From contig DCDC01000060.1 in assembly GCA_002316225.1 (NCBI GenBank), positions 1 through 26,315 on the forward strand: a DNA stretch of 26,315 nucleotides. Direction: 5' to 3'. Both the position numbers and the translations under genes were made by a program. The stretch is from Firmicutes bacterium UBA1065 (lineage in GTDB: Bacteria; Bacillota; Clostridia; Tissierellales; Sedimentibacteraceae). The notes under the pieces were generated by a model. That model was not told the DNA's origin, made no database searches, and worked only from the letters and a program-made list of their open reading frames with translations. This document shows positions 23,441 through 26,315 of the stretch, in pieces; position 1 is the stretch's first letter, and each line of letters starts with the position of its first letter.

Positions 23441-24310
23441 ATGAAGAGAAGTGACGGGTATTTGGTTAAAGATTTAAACCCATTCGTTAAAATTATTCCT
23501 TACGTAATGGAAAAGAGAAGTGATGCACAAAATTTTTCTAAGCAGATTTTTCCTGCTGAGAGTATTGATAAATATATTTTGGAAAAAAAGAGAGAAGGCT
23601 ATAATTTCAGTTACATGCATGTTTTTATAGCAGCTTATGTGAGGGTTATAGCAGAAAGGCCCCAGCTCAACAGGTTTGTGATGAACAATCAGATTTACCA
23701 AAGAAACAAGATATATGTTTCCATGGCTGTTAAACGCTCATTCAGGGATGACGGGGAAGAAACAACGGTAAAATTTGAATTTACGGGCAAGGAGAATATT
23801 TTTGAAATTGCTGAAATCATAGATACTAATATAGCTAAGGCCTTATCGGAAGATAATAATGATACTGACAAGCTGGCAGAAATGGTAATGTCAATGCCCG
23901 GCTTCGTGAAAAAGCTTTTAGTCAGGATTCTAAAAACTGCAGATAAGTACAACATGCTTCCCAAGAGCATCATTGATGCAAGTCCCTTTCATACCAGCAT
24001 GTTTTTCACTTACTTAAAGTCAATAGATACCCAGTACATCTATCACCATCTTTATGATTTTGGGACCACCGGCTTATTTGCGGCATTAGGGAAGACAGTA
24101 AAGCTTCCTGTTGTGGAAAATGACCAGGTAGTTATTAAAAAATGCTGCGAGATAGGTTATACCATGGATGAAAGGATATGTGACGGTGTATATTATGCAA
24201 GGTCCTTTAAGCTTTTCGAGAAATATATCAGCAACCCCAAGCTTTTGGAAACGGGACTCATTCAAAAAATACCAAAAGAGAAGGTAATAAAGAAGGCTCT
24301 TGCCCAGTAA
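23441..24310 (+). CDS. CatA/2-oxoacid dehydrogenase E2-fold protein without catalytic His
   Basis: A 289-aa protein resembling the acyltransferase fold shared by chloramphenicol acetyltransferase and the E2 catalytic domain: YNFSYMHVFIAAYVRVIAER near residue 55 and a C-terminal MDERICDGVYYARSF. In active enzymes the second motif reads HxxxDG; here the aligned residues are E244-R-I-C-D248-G249, so the catalytic His is Glu. It lacks a lipoyl domain. Acetyltransferase activity is therefore doubtful. GGAGG is near the ATG. The next gene follows after 32 bases, probably in the same operon. Function unknown. Confidence 0.8.
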   Translation: MKRSDGYLVKDLNPFVKIIPYVMEKRSDAQNFSKQIFPAESIDKYILEKKREGYNFSYMHVFIAAYVRVIAERPQLNRFVMNNQIYQRNKIYVSMAVKRSFRDDGEETTVKFEFTGKENIFEIAEIIDTNIAKALSEDNNDTDKLAEMVMSMPGFVKKLLVRILKTADKYNMLPKSIIDASPFHTSMFFTYLKSIDTQYIYHHLYDFGTTGLFAALGKTVKLPVVENDQVVIKKCCEIGYTMDERICDGVYYARSFKLFEKYISNPKLLETGLIQKIPKEKVIKKALAQ

Positions 24311-24342
24311 ATGATTTTTGGTTAATCGAAAGGAGCAATAAT

Positions 24343-25044
24343 ATGAAATATACGGTTGATAAATCCGTCTTCGAACTGGATCCCAACATAAGATTCGGAA
24401 TATTGATAGGAAACAATATAGTAAATTCGGAAACAAGACCTGAGGATGAGGAAAGGTTAAGAAGAGCCGAAGCAAAGATGAGAGAGACAGTAAAGGCTGA
24501 AGAAATAAGGGAATTGAAGAATGTAAAATTGTACAGGGAAGTTGTGAAGAAATCCGGCATAAATCCCAATAAATACCCTCCATCCGTGGAAGCCATGTTC
24601 AAAAGAATAGTAAAAGGCGGCCAACTTCCCCTCATAAATGCCTTAGTTGACTTATGCAATGCCGTGGCTATAGAAAAGGGAATATCCTTGGGGGGACATG
24701 ATTTAAAGGATATCCATGAGGACCTGGAAGTACGATACAGCAGAAAGGGAGATGTTTTTTTGCCCTTTGGCTGCCAGGAATATGAAGATGTAGATGAAAA
24801 TGAGCTGATATTCACAAGCGGCAACATTGTTCAAACCAATAAATGGCTTTGGAGGCAAAGTGAGTTGGGGAAAGTTACTCTTGACAGCACCCATGTTTTC
24901 TTTCAACTGGTGGGCTTTGATTATGAGGAAGGGTCATCTCTCTATGAAGCCATGAAAGATATTGAAGACCTGGTAATAAACAGGTTCCAGGGGACATGCA
25001 GAAAGTACCTGGTTGATATCAACAATCAGTCCATTGAATTTTAA
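24343..25044 (+). CDS. Free-standing B3/B4 domain protein (PheRS beta-type)
   Basis: A 233-aa protein with the B3/B4 fold found in the editing module of the phenylalanyl-tRNA synthetase beta subunit: INPNKYPPSVEAMFKRIVKG, LPLINALVDLCNAVAIEKGI and a C-terminal RQSELGKVTLDSTHVFFQLV. Free-standing members are widespread, and hydrolysis of mischarged tRNA is a reasonable but unproven role. Cytosolic, no membrane segment. AAAGGAGC precedes the ATG. It stands between the CatA-like gene and an MFS transporter; spacing suggests one transcript. Confidence 0.85.
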   Translation: MKYTVDKSVFELDPNIRFGILIGNNIVNSETRPEDEERLRRAEAKMRETVKAEEIRELKNVKLYREVVKKSGINPNKYPPSVEAMFKRIVKGGQLPLINALVDLCNAVAIEKGISLGGHDLKDIHEDLEVRYSRKGDVFLPFGCQEYEDVDENELIFTSGNIVQTNKWLWRQSELGKVTLDSTHVFFQLVGFDYEEGSSLYEAMKDIEDLVINRFQGTCRKYLVDINNQSIEF

Positions 25045-25065
25045 AATATTAAGGGATTGGGAAGC

Positions 25066-26277
25066 ATGAATAAAAAATTTTACTATGGCTATGTGGTAGC
25101 TCTGGTATGTTTTATTATTGCATTTTTTTACGTAGGCCTTGCAGTTAATACAGGCAGCTTGTATGTGGTTCCCGTAACTAATTTCTATGGTTTTACAAGA
25201 GCCGAATTTTCGATAGTTTTCAGTATAATTTACATAATCACCATATTTGCCAATTTAGCTTTTGTAAAACTGTACAGGACTTTAGGAATAAGAAAAATTG
25301 TAATCTTGGGGGCCTTTTTCTGTGCATCGGCCTTTTTTGTATATTATAATTCAACTAAGCTCATGCACTTTTACCTGGGAGCATTTTTGCATGGTTTGGG
25401 TTATACATACACAAACATGCTTGTATTTTCACTTCTTATAAACAGCTGGTTTACCGAAAACAGGGGGACCATCCTAGGTTTGATTTCCGCAGGAACCGGC
25501 TTCGGTGGATCCGTCATGAGCCCTGTCATAGGCCATATCATAGCTGCTTACGGTTTTAAACAATCATATTTGCTAACTTTCATTATATTAATCATCCTGA
25601 TAATTCCAATCGCTTTGTTCGTAAAAGAAAATCCCAATGAGCACTATGAAAGCTTTAATGAAGAAGGAACATGCAATAAAAGAAAAACAACAGGCCAGGT
25701 TTTAAAAGAGAAAAGGGTTATTTTAGGCCTCATAGCAATATTTTTGATGGCATTCTTAATAGCACCCTGGCTCAATGTTTTGCCTTCACATTTGATGGAC
25801 AGGGGATTTGATGAAATATTCGCATCCCAGGTATTGGGTGGAGTCTTGTTTATCATGGGTATGGCCAAAATTTCTGTCGGTGCCGTATATGACAAAATTG
25901 GCATCAGGGCTGCAATCGGTATTTGCCTGGTGTCCTTTGTTATCAGCTCAATACTTTTGCTTATTGTAAATAGTAAAACAGTAGCATGGCTGTTTGCTGT
26001 CTTGTTTGGTATTTCCCTAAGTGCCCTTTCCGTTTTACTGCCCTTGTTTACATCAGCCCTGGCAGGGGATGAATACTTAAGCGATATCATAGGCATAGCA
26101 TCTGCCTTGGTTTCGGCGGGTATTTCCCTTGGAACTCCCGTAATTAATTACGCATACGATTTAACCGGTTCCAATAACATGGCATTGATAATTTTTACGA
26201 TGCTTGGGATTCTTAACATGGTTCTGACTTTTATAAGCCTAAGAAAGCAGGAGATCCGAGAAACTGACATGATTTAA
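25066..26277 (+). CDS. Major facilitator superfamily transporter
   Basis: A 403-aa polytopic protein with about twelve hydrophobic segments in two halves of six, separated by a hydrophilic loop near residues 190-220 (ENPNEHYESFNEEGTCNKRK). The N-terminus MNKKFYYGYVVALVCFIIAF resembles OFA-type and monocarboxylate-type MFS carriers; LGLISAGTGFGGSVMSPVIG is a typical helix-4/5 segment. Substrate cannot be assigned. I start at ATG 25066; the TTG at 25057 is less likely. The gene ends 38 bases before the window edge, and no terminator is visible. Confidence 0.88.
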   Translation: MNKKFYYGYVVALVCFIIAFFYVGLAVNTGSLYVVPVTNFYGFTRAEFSIVFSIIYIITIFANLAFVKLYRTLGIRKIVILGAFFCASAFFVYYNSTKLMHFYLGAFLHGLGYTYTNMLVFSLLINSWFTENRGTILGLISAGTGFGGSVMSPVIGHIIAAYGFKQSYLLTFIILIILIIPIALFVKENPNEHYESFNEEGTCNKRKTTGQVLKEKRVILGLIAIFLMAFLIAPWLNVLPSHLMDRGFDEIFASQVLGGVLFIMGMAKISVGAVYDKIGIRAAIGICLVSFVISSILLLIVNSKTVAWLFAVLFGISLSALSVLLPLFTSALAGDEYLSDIIGIASALVSAGISLGTPVINYAYDLTGSNNMALIIFTMLGILNMVLTFISLRKQEIRETDMI

Positions 26278-26315
26278 CAATACTGAAAAATACTGCTATC
26301 ATTATTTTTGCCTCA

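Noticed and set aside
24258..24827. 189-codon minus-strand open frame across the CatA-like and B3/B4 genes
   Set aside because: It covers two plus-strand genes with family matches and has a Ser/Leu-rich composition typical of antisense frames.
1..26315. tRNA, rRNA, CRISPR array, phage or toxin-antitoxin genes
   Set aside because: I saw no cloverleaf-type sequence, no regular short direct repeats with spacers, and no integrase, transposase or toxin-antitoxin-like pair; the small Xre gene is better explained by its DUF2975 neighbour.

Overview
The window is a low-GC, AT-rich stretch of a Firmicutes chromosome, most likely from a Clostridia/Tissierellia-type anaerobe. The grounds are the gene order plsX-acpP-rnc-(radical SAM)-smc-ftsY-ylxM-ffh-rpsP-khpA-rimM-trmD-rplS-rbgA-rnhB, strong GGAGG ribosome binding sites, consensus sigma-A promoters, acetate kinase, and a short FtsY without an acidic A domain. 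The genus cannot be fixed from the sequence alone. No phage, CRISPR array, tRNA, rRNA or transposase gene is present.

Region 1 (1-3301): the end of a repeat element, then a nucleotide-loop cobalamin cluster (cobU, cobS, and an alpha-ribazole-phosphatase-like histidine phosphatase), then ackA. Region 2 (3317-11807): a perfect sigma-A promoter drives a DUF177 protein and rpmF, which end in a hairpin. A second promoter then leads into plsX, acpP, rnc, an Elp3-like radical SAM gene, smc and ftsY, with most genes closely spaced or overlapping. Region 3 (11820-17888): a ~200 bp palindromic MITE-like element separates ftsY from ylxM-ffh, which have their own consensus promoter. The ribosome-maturation genes rpsP, khpA, rimM and trmD follow. 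rplS has its own extended -10 promoter and a leader that can pair with its Shine-Dalgarno sequence. rbgA and rnhB follow, then a pair of small hairpin repeats and a strong terminator. Together this block covers phospholipid precursor synthesis, chromosome condensation, SRP-dependent membrane targeting, and ribosome and tRNA maturation.

Region 4 (17938-26277) is accessory. It holds a DUF2975 / Xre-regulator / polytopic membrane protein / small membrane protein cluster (like the YoaS-YozG pair of Bacillus), a class I aminotransferase with its own promoter and terminator, and a minus-strand PadR-DUF2812 pair with a consensus promoter and a perfect CGATATATCG palindrome. It closes with a CatA/E2-fold protein, a free-standing B3/B4 (PheRS beta-type) domain protein and an MFS transporter.

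The most notable points are: ylxM is interrupted by a single in-frame TAA where the frame is otherwise intact on both sides; the MITE-like element next to it has a 50-bp exact, inverted partner at the left window edge; the rnc and rplS leaders contain candidate regulatory hairpins; and the CatA-like protein has Glu at the catalytic His position. I did not find a clearly new multi-gene system.
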